DNA of 64,000 nucleotides from assembly GCA_001643675.2 (NCBI GenBank), contig LSRY02000038.1:475001-539000 (forward strand). The letters are read 5' to 3'. This stretch comes from Monocercomonoides exilis (taxonomy: Eukaryota; Preaxostyla; Oxymonadida; Polymastigidae). Below, one piece after another: positions 12,897 to 24,300 of the stretch. The notes beneath the pieces were generated by a model, which saw nothing but the letters and a program-made list of their open reading frames with translations, made no database searches and was not told the origin of the DNA. Every line of letters starts with the position of its first letter. Position 1 is the stretch's first letter. The translations under genes were made by a program, and so were the position numbers.

Positions 12897-13144
12897 TCAT
12901 ATGTCAAAATTTTTTTGAAAAATTCCTTTTATTTTATTTTCAAATCGATCAAAAATTTTATATTTTGATAAAATTTCTGTTTCCACTCACGAATCTTCTA
13001 TGGAAAGTGTGAAGTTGCATTATCCAGAAATAGATTCCATATTAGAGGGTTTTGTTGAATGTTAACATTTATTTGAGCAAAATATTTTTTATCTTTTTTG
13101 TTTGAAAATTAAACAATAGCGACTTTTCAAAAAGAATTACCCAT
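12897..13144. repeat. Interspersed repeat related to 20025-20263
   Basis: The right end CGACTTTTCAAAAAGAATTACCC and internal pieces (ATCAAAAATTT, ACTCACGAATCTTCT, CAGAAATAGATTC) match the element at 20025-20263 in the same order. The left terminus is poorly preserved. It lies directly between the degenerate MITE and the Merlin transposase remnant. Confidence 0.45.
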
Positions 13145-13259
13145 ATGAAAATTATTACTTAAAGAAAAGTTGACCCTGAAAAAAAATGAGCACGCTTCAA
13201 TTTTTTTATAGAAATGTTTTAAATATGTTCCATTTTTTTACAAATCATATGTCATAACA

Positions 13260-14360
13260 TCAGCAAGTTTGAATTTAAAAAAAATAAGCTTTCCACAATT
13301 TAAGAAAATATTTGCAAGCGAAAAAGAAACATTGGAATGGATGTTGACAACCGGACAAATGGATTCTTTTACAAAATACACCAGTGATTGTTCCAATGTT
13401 TGTGAATTGAAAGTGGAAGAAACTCCCAGTCGATGAAAGTGTTAACATTGTGAGAAACAATGATCCATGCGAAAAAACACGTTTTTTGAGGATTTCAAAT
13501 TGAAAACAAATCATTTTTTGTTGATTCCGTTAAGTTTCTGGCTCCATTAGGAAGTTAATCAAACATCTTTGATGTGTGAAATCGATATGCATATTGTCAA
13601 ATTTTGTTATTCAGCAATAAGAAGGAAATTATTAACTATCTTAACACGAAATCAGCAACAAATTGGAGGAATTAGTGGGGTTGTTGATATTGACGAATCA
13701 TTTTGGCGCAGAAGAAAATATAATCGAGGTTCAATGATGAATTGAATAATTTTTTGTTAATATTTTTTCCATATAATAGGGAAACAAAAAAAGTTGATTT
13801 GACTGTTTTGTGCGATTGAAAGAAAATAACTGATAGAAAACACAAAAAGGTTCAATATTTTGTTAAAACAGAGCAAAATATGTTTTCGTCCCACTCATTC
13901 GTTTTATAATAAAACCTTTAATGACAATTGCATTGAATAACTGAAGCACCTTCAAAAAATAGAACCAACTCATCAAATTTGTTTGACTATCAACCATTCT
14001 CAAGGTTTTATTGATGAAGACAGAGAAACAGCAAATTAAATAGCAGGAGCATGGGAACACATTTTCGGTTCAATGCCAAAAACAGGAGCTTTTTATTGAA
14101 ACTTGGAGGAAATCAAATAAATATTAATTATTTTTATGCATTGTGAATTTATATTTGACAGACTATTAAGCAACTTTTATAAATACAGAGAATCAGAATA
14201 TTTGGTAGAGTTTGAAAAATATACAAACCCCGAAGAATCAAAAGATGAGACAGTATCAATGGATTCTGACACCGACGAAAGCACAATAATTATGCAGTTT
14301 GATACACAAAGTGTTAGCAATAGTGAAAATTCAACAGAAAAAACAGAAACATTTGAATAA
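13260..14360 (+). pseudogene. Merlin/IS1016-type (ISXO2-like) DDE transposase, decayed
   Basis: Plus strand. The N-terminal part reads EKETLEWMLTTGQMDSF, then a zinc-ribbon-like part with stops (SR-stop-KC-stop-HCEKQ-stop-SMRKNTFFEDFKL), as in Merlin/IS1016 proteins. The DDE domain follows: GGISGVVDIDESFWRRRKYN (first Asp and the K-Y-N-R-G box), stop-LFCAIERK (normally W-x-x-G-I-E-R), and HQICLTINHSQGFIDED followed by AGAWEHIFGSMPKTGAFY (the Val-Asn-His-Ser ... Phe-Val-Asp box). At least two TGA stops fall on conserved Trp positions and several TAA on Gln-like positions. A possible intron (about 13726-13780) separates the K-Y-N-R-G box from the next block. An acidic tail (14136-14360) continues the frame. 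Such an enzyme would mobilise elements making 8-bp duplications. Confidence 0.75.
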
Positions 14361-15040
14361 ATCTCCAACATAATCTTTAAAACATTTCGCAAATATTTTC
14401 GAAAATAGAACTGAACAAACAAATCTATCACCGTTTTATTTTTAATAATGGGTAAAAAACATATTTGAACCAGGATCTCCTCCATTAACCAAAATGAAAC
14501 ATATTAGTCTCAATTTTTTTTTGAAAAATTATTATTGTTGAATTTTCGAATTAAACATAAAAATTCATATTTTGATCATATTTTTTTTCCCATTTATGTA
14601 ACTTCGCAAAAATGGAAATAATAACACTTTCAAGGTTTTGTTGACATGATAGCAAAATTTGGTGGATGAGAACAGAAATTTGATCAAAATGTGAAATTTT
14701 TGTATTTTTAGAAAATCATTCAAAAGGAACTTTTGAAATAAAAATTTATACATTTACAAATTTTATTTTAATTGTATTGAACTTAAGAAGAAATTTATAA
14801 ATTTTATTTTTGAAAATCTGTTTGTTTATGTATTTTTCTTGTGAAACAAATCCGTTTATTTTTTAGAGATATAACTTCTTTTTTCTATGTGATAAATAAA
14901 TCTGACTTTTTGATATTTTCGGTAATTTGCCCTTTATGGTTGTAAAAAAAGCTTTCATTTTTTTGAGAACAATGTCAACAGCCGCTTTTAATAATATTTT
15001 TCATTGAACACTGGGGCGTCTAACAAAAAACTTTTTTTAT
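14361..15040. other. AT-rich sequence with a dispersed repeat
   Basis: A block at about 14560-14745 (ATTTATGTAACTTCGC, AAATGGAAATAATAACAC, GTTTTGTTGACATGATAG) resembles 31300-31495 in reading order, so it is an interspersed repeat. No gene seen. Confidence 0.4.
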
Positions 15041-15044
15041 ATTT

Positions 15045-15584
15045 GGGACAAAATATTTCACTTCAGGCATTTTCATTGAAAAATTATGAACATTTCATTG
15101 AATATTTTATATCAAAAAACACAATAAAAATGGGTCCATTTTTTGACTTTCGTGGAATGTTGGCAAACTTTTTGTTTCGATTTCAACGATTCCTGTTTAC
15201 GGATATGCAAGTCAAATTTGTTTTGAAATCTGGGGGAAAATACGGACTTTCAAGCTTTTTTTGCACAAAGCATGAAAAAATTGTATTTCTTATAACATTA
15301 CTAAACTTTCTCAGATTTCAAAATAAATTTGATTTTCATATTTGAAAACATGCATCGTTGAAATCAAAACAATTTGTTTTCCAACATTTCACGAATGTCA
15401 AAAAATGGACCCATTTTTATTTTGTTTTTTGATCTCAAAAAGTCATTGAAAAGTGCATAATTCTTCAATGAAAATGCCTGAAGTCAAATATTTTGTCCCA
15501 TCTGATAAAGTTATAAAATGTTATGAGGGAAACTATTTTTTCATGCGTTGTGCATAAAAAGCTTGAAAGTTCATATTTTTCCCC
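15045..15584 (+). mobile_element. 268-bp-family MITE, copy 4, interrupted by another copy
   Basis: Left part 15045-15231 starts GGGACAAAATATTTC; right part 15504-15584 ends CATATTTTTCCCC. The outer flanks are ATTT on both sides (15041-15044 and 15585-15588). Subtracting the inner copy and one ATCT duplication leaves exactly 268 bp, the family length. Confidence 0.9.
15232..15499 (-). mobile_element. 268-bp-family MITE, copy 5, nested in copy 4
   Basis: Starts GGGGGAAAATACGGAC and ends AATATTTTGTCCC, flanked by ATCT on both sides (15228-15231 and 15500-15503). It is in opposite orientation to its host copy. This nested insertion fixes the element boundaries and the 4-bp duplication precisely. 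Confidence 0.92.
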
Positions 15585-15974
15585 ATTTTTGTTATTCTTT
15601 TTGCAGAGTAACAAATGTTTCATTTCAAACTTATCAGAAAAATGACATTTTTTCAAACTATTCTTTTAATCGAATTTTCAAATAGAACCCTCAAACAAAC
15701 TGTGAAGGTAAAAATCCCAATAATCACTGATTAGCACAATGGTCATATTTGACAGATCGATTACAAGAATTCATGAAAATTACATCTTTTTAAGTTGAAC
15801 TTGAATATAATACATTTGCGATTTTTCGAAAAGAATACACCATCTATTAATTAAGAATGCAATATAAAGTATTTTTTTCATTGAAATTCTTTTTGCATAA
15901 CAATAACTTTTACTTTGCACTTAAGAATAAAAATTCTTTGGAGAGAGATAAAATTAATTCGTGAGAACGAAAGA

Positions 15975-16424
15975 CAGTCTAAACCGGATATAATCACGTC
16001 GTATATAATCACATTCGTTTATTGCCACATTTTTCGATGCACCGACATTTTTTGCTTGTTTTTCATTCATTTTTCATCGCATATAATCACAGGGATGAAA
16101 ATATATAATCACATTTAAAATAATAATGGGTGATTTTTTCAATGAAAAATCGGTTTTTTGATCAAAAATTTGAATTTTTTGATTTTTCAAAAATGTGCTC
16201 AAATAAGTCAAAATAATATGTATTTGTGACAAAATTTGTTTAGCAAGTGAAAAATGCGTTTATATGAAAAAATTTTCAAAAATTAAAAGTTTCACCCAAA
16301 TTTAATTAATTTATTAATTAATATTTATTTATTTCTGTGTTAGGAAGCATCGTATATTATCACAATCGGATATAGTCACAAAAAGTTTTGCAAAAGCCGA
16401 TGTGATTATATCCGATTTGGACTG
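15975..16424. mobile_element. pogo-like MITE A (CAGTC termini)
   Basis: Left CAGTCTAAACCGGATATAA, right end the reverse complement of CAGTCCAAATCGGATATAA. The right flank is TA, the left is GA (probably a mutated TA). Length 450 bp. Subterminal sequence carries several TATAATCAC motifs near both ends, possible transposase-binding sites. CAGT-initial termini with TA duplications are typical of pogo/Tigger elements, and a pogo-type transposase remnant lies at 2.9-6.0 kb. No coding capacity. Confidence 0.8.
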
Positions 16425-16559
16425 TATTTCTAACATGTGGCTAATTATTAATGTTCAAACTTTTTCATTGAATAATCATACACTGTTAATTAACTTTTCG
16501 TGAATTGAAATTATTTTCTAAATTGGTTCATTTCATGAAATCCATGTGAAGTCACAAAA

Positions 16560-16704
16560 CAACATGTTATAATATCAATGAAGTTTGTTTACGGATATTC
16601 AAATCAGATTTCCATTGACTTTTGAAATAATATTATAAAGTTATGATCGGTTTTAATATTTAACACGAAGTGTAAAAAAAGCTTGATAATCCATATTTCT
16701 CCCC
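16560..16704 (+). repeat. Partial 268-bp-family MITE (3-prime part)
   Basis: Shows the family's right half (GTTTGTTTACGGATATTCAA, AAAGTTATGATCGG, AAAAGCTTGATAATCC) ending TTCTCCCC. The left half is missing. Confidence 0.6.
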
Positions 16705-17031
16705 AATTAATTTTTTGGAAAAATATTTCCTTGAAGTTGAAAAAGAAATTGGAAAATTTAGACTGTCAAATTGTGAAATTACAAAAACACCGAGAAACAA
16801 AACATGGAACAATTGTTCTTTCCAATTAAAATTTTGAAAATGTTTATATAAGTAATTATTTTCGAAAACATATTTTTTCTATCAATGATTTCGGTCTGAA
16901 TATTTGTTTTGAATCCTTTCAAATGAACACAAAAGAGTGACAACTCCTATTTAAATCATATCTCTCTTTCTTTTTCATCAAATATTGGCTTTTGAAACAA
17001 TTGAAATGATTATTATATTTCAACAATATAC

Positions 17032-18321
17032 ACCAAAAATAATTTTATTTCGAAAAAAATAATTCAAAATCGAAAATAAATAATTCGAATTCGGAAATTA
17101 ATAATTCAATTTCGTAATTTATTAATTCGATTTCGAAAAAGAATAATTCAATTTCGAAAATGAATACTTCAATTTCGAAATTCATTAAAAACCGAAAATA
17201 TAAATACAGTTCAAACCGGAAATAATCACGTCGAACATAATCAACATCGTTTATTGTTACATTTTTCGATGCACCGACATTTTTTGCTGGTTTTACATTG
17301 ATTTCTCATCGCATTTAATCACAGGGCAGAAAATATATAATCACGTTTTTTATTATTGTGCGTGATTTTTTCATTGAAAAATCGATTTTTTGATTATTCA
17401 AAATTATGTTAAATAAGTCCAAATAATATGCATTTATGCAAAAAATTATTTTTTCTATTGAAAAATGTGTTTTAATGAAGAATTTCCAAAAATAAAATTA
17501 TCGACACAAAATTGATTATTTCAAAAATTATTTTTTATTTTTTTCTGTGTTAAGCTTCATCGTGTATAATCACAATCGGATATAGTCACAAAATGTAGTG
17601 CAAAAACCGATGTGATTATATCCGAATTAGACTGTATATCTCGAGAATGGATTTCAGAAAATTTCAAGTTGTTTTTTAATTAATCAAATATAATTGCTCA
17701 AATAACATATTTTTTTACATAAATATGAATCAAATCAATTTTTTGAATTTTTTTTTTATTTTCGAAAATCATCACTGAAATGATTGAAATTTCAAAAAAA
17801 TTCGTTCTATTGAATAACAAAATAAATATTGATAAAATTTAATCACGATTATTGAAAAAGAAAAAAAAAAAAGAATTTTATAACCAATAGAAAAATTATT
17901 TTATCTTCTGTTAAAATATCAAAATCATCAATTTTTTATATGAAAATGAATTCATTTTTTTTCAAATAAACTTCACTCAATAATACTTCATTCAAAATGA
18001 ATGAAAATTATTTGAAGAAAATGCATAATTTTTCAAATATTGATAATCAAAATTTGCTGATGAGATAAAAATTTAAAGAATTAAAAACCCCAAACACAAG
18101 TTTTTCATTCCACAAAACAAAAAAATTCACGTTTCGAAATTGAATTATTTTTTTTCGATTTTGAATTATTAATTCCGAAATCGAATTATTTTTTTTCGAA
18201 TACGAATTATTAATTCCAAATTTGAATTATTCTTTTTCGAAACTGAAATATTAATTACGAAATTGAATTATTTTTTTTTGATTTTGAATTATTTTTATTC
18301 GAAATAGAATTATTTTTGGTG
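17032..18321. mobile_element. Second CACCAAAAA-ended tandem-arm element, interrupted by a pogo-like MITE
   Basis: Begins CACCAAAAATAATTTTATT and ends ATTATTTTTGGTG, with TA on both sides, the same terminus as 730-1704. Arms (17032-17200 and about 18129-18321) consist of degenerate short units alternating AATAATTC with AATTTCGAAA-type pieces in inverted orientation. The arm unit differs in sequence from that of the first element, so arms diverge or are replaced while the terminal 13 bases are kept. The interior holds MITE B plus AT-rich non-coding DNA. Confidence 0.75.
17207..17634. mobile_element. pogo-like MITE B, nested
   Basis: Left CAGTTCAAACCGGAAATAA, right end the reverse complement of CAGTCTAATTCGGATATAA, TA on both sides. 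It is about 428 bp and similar in sequence to MITE A throughout (for example TTTTTCGATGCACCGACATT). It lies just inside the left arm of the tandem-arm element. Confidence 0.82.
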
Positions 18322-18479
18322 TATTTATTGTTTTTGATATTGAATTATCATAATAATAATCACCCCTAAAAAAGATATGATTTCAAATATGATCATCCAT
18401 ATCATTGTGTTTTTCTAAATGTCAAGCGAATGATCATCCTCGAAAAAAATGTATTTCTTTCAAGACTTTCATTAGAAGT

Positions 18480-19855
18480 TGTTGGATAATTTTCATGGAT
18501 TTCTTACACTCTTGTTGATGAAACTTGCTTGCCAAAAAAGAATTGCCATATGTTCGATTTGTACCCGATTTCGAAAGAAGGTTTTCTCGCAGAGTGTCAG
18601 GTCGAAGAAATTTCTCAATCATTGTGAATTATTAATGTGAACTTTTGTAACACTCAATCATTGTTCGATTCAAGAAAATATATGATCCCATATAGAATTT
18701 TTAAAATTCTGCATGGAATTCAATGTTAGATCGTCCAACAAGTGTTTCAAAATAATAAAAGCACTTCATTTCCTTGATACGCCAATGCAATTCTTCGTTT
18801 TTGTCGTCATCATCTTAAGAAATGAATTCGTTTGTTGGATCATTGACCAAAGCTGGACAAAGCAACCCTTCGCTATCATCAACATCAATTTTCCCGTATT
18901 TGACTCGAAAGAAAATCGCACACATGGTTCTTATTGAAAAATCCAGAGTTGTGAAGGAAAAATAATCGGTAATACAAAACAGTGGGGTGTGTGCAATGCT
19001 TGTTGGCACTTCTGTCTGCAAATGTTAGATCATCGTTGTTGCAGTATCAAAACTATCCGTTGATAGAAAGCCACTATTTTTGGGACTATTTCAACCTTGC
19101 GGAACTGTCAATGAGTTCGATTTCCTTATTAACAACCTGATAAATGAATTCAGCAGATTTCACTCAATTATCAGATGTTTTTGCACAGAAGGGTTTTTAA
19201 CTCAAATTGGAGCAATCGAGAATTTATCAATACAAGTGAGCAATGAAAAGACACCTGTTGAAAATCATCCGACATTTATTTTCTTTCATGTTTATTGTTG
19301 TAATCACTTGACAAATTTGGTTATCACCAATTTGTTTTTTAAGATTACATTTCTTTGAGATCTCAAAACAAGAATGCAACATTTTTCTCAAAAAGCCCGT
19401 ACTCAGACATCGATAACATTCTCAAGAAACACGCCCAAACATTTATCACCATAAGATAAAATTCATTGAATGAGACAGCTTCTTTCATTTGAAAGATAAA
19501 TGGAATAATCAGTAACGAACATTTTATTGACACGGATAGCCTTGTGGATATCATCAAGGCAGAAGTGTTCTTATTCCCTTTTCATTTGCTTCATATGAAT
19601 TTTGAAAATGACAACACCAAGTTGAGTCAAGTTTTTCCTGTTTTGTTAAGAGCTTTTGAGTTTTTTTTTCTATATTTTAAATATGGAGCAATTCAAAGAA
19701 GAAAAATGGAGAAACTCAATTGCTAGCTCGCTGATGTTCGAAAATATTTATATTTTATTTTTTGTCTTATTTATAGATACACTTGGTGAGTATATTGAAC
19801 TCGGTTATTACTCTTCATCAACTCAGTTTTTGAATTTTCGAAAACTGAAATGATA
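18480..19855 (+). pseudogene. hAT-like transposase remnant, second copy
   Basis: Plus strand, several frames. Pieces in order: a Cys-x-x-Cys ... His-Cys stretch (IAICSICTRF...FLNHC, about 18510-18620); LTQIGAIENLSIQVS and FFHVYCCNHLTNLVITN (19199-19340), the counterpart of CMNHLLYLVVENAF in the copy at 9.8-12.5 kb; and AEVFLFPFHLLHMNFENDN with VFPVLLRAFEFF (19559-19670), which aligns with LLLFPFQKFHLEMENEK...VFPNVLNVFDLL in that copy. The order is the same in both, so they are members of one family. Frameshifts and stops break it repeatedly, and the C-terminal dimerisation part is not visible. Non-functional. Confidence 0.5.
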
Positions 19856-20024
19856 TAAATAAATTTCAACACAAATTTTTTGTTAAAAAAAAAGTTTAGA
19901 CAAAAAATAAATATTTTTTTTACGAATTCTTGAATATTAAGATCAACTGAATCATTGTTATATTATCTTTTTGAGCATAGTTTTTTTATAAAAAGGAATT
20001 GTTATATATATATATATATATATA

Positions 20025-20263
20025 GGTGATTCTTTTTGAAAAGTTACAAATGTTTAATTTATAAATAAATCAAAAATTTCATATTTCATAAAAATTTGGT
20101 TAAACTCACAAATCTTCTCAAGAATGTTTGAAATAAAATTATCAAGAAATAGATTCGATTTAAGTCAAGTTTGATATTTGTTGGTAAAATGTCTAGCAAA
20201 ATATAAAATCTTTAAGATTTATTTGAAAATTACACATTTGTGACTTTTCAAAAAGAATCATTC
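20025..20263. mobile_element. Short inverted-repeat element in a TA microsatellite
   Basis: Left GGTGATTCTTTTTGAAAAGT and right ACTTTTCAAAAAGAATCATTC are inverted repeats extending another ten or so bases (ACAAATGT). It is flanked by TA-rich microsatellite, so the duplication cannot be read. Length about 239 bp, no coding capacity. Internal similarity to 12897-13144. Confidence 0.6.
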
Positions 20264-22116
20264 ATATATATAGATATATAGGGAAATAAATTTTTTCGAA
20301 AAGTTTTTTTGTTGATTCAAAATTGGATAAGAAGTGATTTTTTTCATCAAATTTTTCTGTTTTGAAAAGAAGATAATGATTGAAGTTTGATTAATTGATT
20401 ATTTAAAAGATAATATTGTATTTCAAAATGTTCTTTTATCCGTCACGATATTGATTATGAAATGAAAAGATACTAATTGTGATAAAAAATTAGGAAAATA
20501 TTTGACAAAAATTTTAAAGAAAATTTACAATAAATAATATTTTGGGAAACAAAATACACAAAAATTTGAAAAAGGAACGAATTATCTCTCAATGAAGTTT
20601 CTTTGCAACATTTAATAAAGTAAATCGAAGTGAAATTATTAGAAAATATAAGAGATCAACTCTTTTTATTGATATCTTTCATTTCAATAATCCGTTCAAT
20701 AACTTTCGATTCTTTATATTAATACTGATGAATCATTTTCGTTAAAGGTGGAAACACAATCAAAAAAAGGATGCAGCATTATTAACAATATTCAATGAAA
20801 CTTTTTAAACATTCAAAAAACAGCATAACCCAGTTTTGATTTGTGCATTTGTGTCGATTGTTTTTCATTTGTTTGGCGTATTTCCACGTTATTAATAGGA
20901 TTTTCTTTTATTTATTAACTCTTTTTGTGATTTCGAATTTTTTTTTTTCAAAATGAAATCAAATATTTCAATATCTGGAAAAAACAAACTTTGCACATAT
21001 TTTTTTTTCTTCTGTCAATATCCCTTTCCATCAATTTGAACTCACGTAATTTTATTTTCGAATTAAGATATCATTTAATTTTCATTCAACAAATGGAATC
21101 ATTTTTTTTTTTATATCATGATAAGGGTGATAATTTTTGATGTCATATTTTTTCTTTCTAAATTTTCTGTTTGAAAAATTTTCTTCAATACGACTTTTGA
21201 ACACAGAAAAATGAGAAGACCTATTAAAAATATCAACATGTTTATTTAAGCTATATCATTCGAATAAAAAACAATAATTATAATTTTTGCATATGTATTC
21301 AAAATTTGTGTCAATGATAAACAACGTTTGAAAAATGAACATCCCGAAAAAAAAAAAAAATGATTTAAATTTTTATCACCCACAGATTTTGTAATTTTTA
21401 TTTGGGTGATTTCAAAGAATAATTTTTCATCAATCAAATAATAATATAGGTTAAAAAAATGAGCTTTGAACATTTTCAAGTTTTGTGCTGAATACAAAAA
21501 AAAGCTGTTTTCAGTCAACATTTTCAAAAAATCTTCTTTGGTATTGGTTTTTCAGTTATATTGCTATTTTTATAAAATATTTCTTTTCCATTTTAGTATT
21601 CATTTTTTTATTCTTATTTAAACCATAAATCTTCTGAGAAAAATAAAAAGTCTTTCAGAGAAACCAAAAAAATGAACTGCTCTTTTGATGAAGTTAGTTC
21701 AGAAATTTTCTGATAAACAATAATAAAATATCTCAATAAGGAAATGTTGAACTTATGAAAGATTGGATTATTATTTGGGTGATTATTTTTGGCATCAGAT
21801 TTTTTCATTCAAAAATTTCGATTCGAAAATCTCACTTGAATATTAACAAAAGAATTGTGAAAAGTGAAAATGCTTGTTTAAGATATTTTCATCTTTTGTT
21901 CTGTTGAAACATTTGTTTTTGAAATGGCTTTGATGAAATTTTTCATAAAAATTCGAAAACACTTCACAATGACAAACAACATGTGAAAATTCTTTATACC
22001 GAAAAAAGTTATGATTTCGAATATATTCACACATTTCTCTAGCAAAATTGTTCGAAGTGTATTTTTCAAAATATTATGTGAATAAATTGAATGTTTGATT
22101 GAATCACTTATGAATT

Positions 22117-22157
<41 letters not shown>

Positions 22158-22568
22158 TAAATTTTAATTTTCATGAAAAACAAAAAATCTTTCATGTATA
22201 AATGATTCCAATATTTTTCCTGAAAACTGTGTTTTACAACTTGTGAGGTTAAAAAATGGTTTGCACAATTATTCAACAACAAAAATATATATCAGAAGAA
22301 TTTTTTGTGAAAATTAAAAACAAGATTGCGCAATCAATATATATTGATCCAATTCAAAAATGACATTTCAAAGATATTAACTCCGACTATTTGAACAATT
22401 TTTTTTTTAACAATTCTTTATTTTCTCTTTCATGAAAACGAAAGTTAAAAGGCAATTTTTTATCAATTAAAAACATAAGCGATTATTCTCTCCACTTTGT
22501 ACATTACCCATGTTGAATTAAACAATATCTTAATGTGAGATGGACCTCCAGGAGAGATATTTTCGAGT
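20264..22568. other. AT-rich intergenic sequence with a 36-base A run
   Basis: No supported gene. Holds an uninterrupted A run at 22118-22153 and several copies of a GGGTGAT-ATTTTT motif (near 21126, 21402 and 21776) that may be decayed transposon ends. Confidence 0.4.
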
Positions 22569-23463
22569 ATGATTTCTCATTCCAGTTCTGAATTTTCCCA
22601 ACAGATTCCTGGAGCTTCAGAAGCAAAAGAAAGCCATGGCGAGGACAGTTTGCTGTTAGAAAAAAGCTTTTAAACAATATTTCTCTGAGATCCGGATTGC
22701 AGCTTATATGATATGGACTTACCAGAAAGATATTTAGAATATCTTAATATTGATTTGAAGGAAGATGATTCAAGTTCATTTCTGACAAAGGCTCCTCATT
22801 CAGCTTCGAGAATTGAAAATTGGATGAACTGTGTATTAGATAAAGCAGTGCGAGCACATTGAAGCATTTCTGTATCCAACCAAAAAAATGCTGCTTTTCA
22901 CACACGCGAAATTGAAAGAAAAAGATGACGAAAAAGGATCAATTGCAGATGCAATTTTATTTGCTTCAAAAGCGCTGAAGGAAGCAAGATCTGTAAGAAT
23001 TCAAGGAATATTCGGCTTTATGGCAGCTGCACAGATGAAGGAGAGCGCAGCTTCCAGTCTTCTTACTCAAAGGCAATCAGAAGTTCTTGATGAATGGAGA
23101 AAAACAGAAAAGAGTCAACAATTCAAGCTGCAAACAACGAGTTGGCCAATGAGAAGAAGTTCCATAAGAGCCAGAACAATTCCAATTATAAGATTAACAA
23201 GCCCCAGTTATTTTCAAGCAGCTTCAGGGTTTTCAGGACAACAAAACCAAAGCAGGCTTCTGCCAAGAGCTTCGGGTTTCGCTTCAAGAAGACAATCAGG
23301 GAAGCGAAAATTCCAATAGAAGAAACGAACATCAATCAACAGCCCACTAAAGTCCGAAAAGAGGCAATGGTTGGAGGAAGAACTTGTTTTTTTCGAGAAG
23401 AATGGAAAAAAATTGAAGGAGCACGAATTATTGTGAAAGGAGTCATTCCTGTATGGAGGAGTT
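22569..23463 (+). pseudogene. gag-like ORF of the YR retrotransposon
   Basis: Starts ATG at 22569 (MISHSSSEFSQQIPGASEAK), continues in other frames with MDLPERYLEYLNIDLKEDD and SIADAILFASKALKEARSVR (22938 on). It ends with FSSSFRVFRTTKPKQASAKS and GGRTCFFREEWKKIEGARI (about 23370). That last piece resembles the conserved linker just before RT in DIRS-type elements. Alpha-helical and basic composition fits a nucleic-acid-binding gag. At least two frameshifts separate the parts, so it is not translatable as one protein. Confidence 0.6.
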
Positions 23464-24300
23464 AAGCCGCGAAGAAATCACTCAAAAAAACTGAAGAATT
23501 CAACACTTTGTTGTTCTAAAGAAAAGAAGCCCATTAAACCTTTTCAGAGATGATCAAGAAGCAACTGAAAACAAATATTGTCAAGCCGATTCAGAAAAAG
23601 GATGTGAAGCATTCGAATCCAGTGTTTGTAATCTAAAAGAAAGACGGTGGCTGGAGGCAAATCGTGGATTGCCGAAGACTCAACAATGCAATCAAGACAA
23701 TTTGTTACAAGCAAGAAGACCACAGAACAGTGGAGAATATTGTTCAAGAAAAGGATTACACAGCCATCCTGGACTTGAGCCAAGCTTATTACCTAATAAA
23801 AGTCTGCGAAGAATTATCGCCATTTTTTTCGTTCGTTTTCAAAGGAAAATACTACGCTTTCCACGGAATGCCTTTCGGATACAAAGATGCACCTCGAACG
23901 TTCACAAAAGTGATTAGAAAAGTTCTGAAATAAATGAGGGAGGAATGGAATGTGAAAACTGTTGCACACCTGGACGATATTGTTCTTCTTCATCAAGATC
24001 CACAAGAACTCAATATTATAGTGAAGAAAACCCTTTCGTTTTTCAACAAATTGGGACAATTGGTCAATTCAGAAATATGTCATTTTATTCCAAGTCAGCG
24101 GTTCAAATTTTTGGGCTTCCAATGGGATATAAATCAGTTTGTGGTACAGATAGAGGAATCGAAGAAAACCGAGTTGATGAAAGAGTGCCAGAAATGGAGG
24201 AGGATTGCCCAGTACGACAGAATTGTTTCGATAAAAAAGTTTATCTCGATGATAGGAAAACTTAATGCAACCAGATTCGTGTGTCAAGATATCTCCCTGA
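23464..24300 (+). pseudogene. Reverse transcriptase domain of the YR retrotransposon
   Basis: Recognisable RT blocks in one frame: NIVKPIQKKDVKHSNPVFVI, stop (TAA), KKDGGWRQIVDCRRLNNAI, AILDLSQAYYLIKV (first catalytic Asp), FHGMPFGYKDAPRTFTKVI, a TAA after RKVLK, then VAHLDDIVLLHQD with the LDD form of the catalytic box, and FKFLGFQWDINQ. Both internal TAA sit where related proteins carry polar residues. It copies the element RNA into DNA. An RT encoded next to RNase H and a tyrosine recombinase is diagnostic of the DIRS/Ngaro group. Confidence 0.85.
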
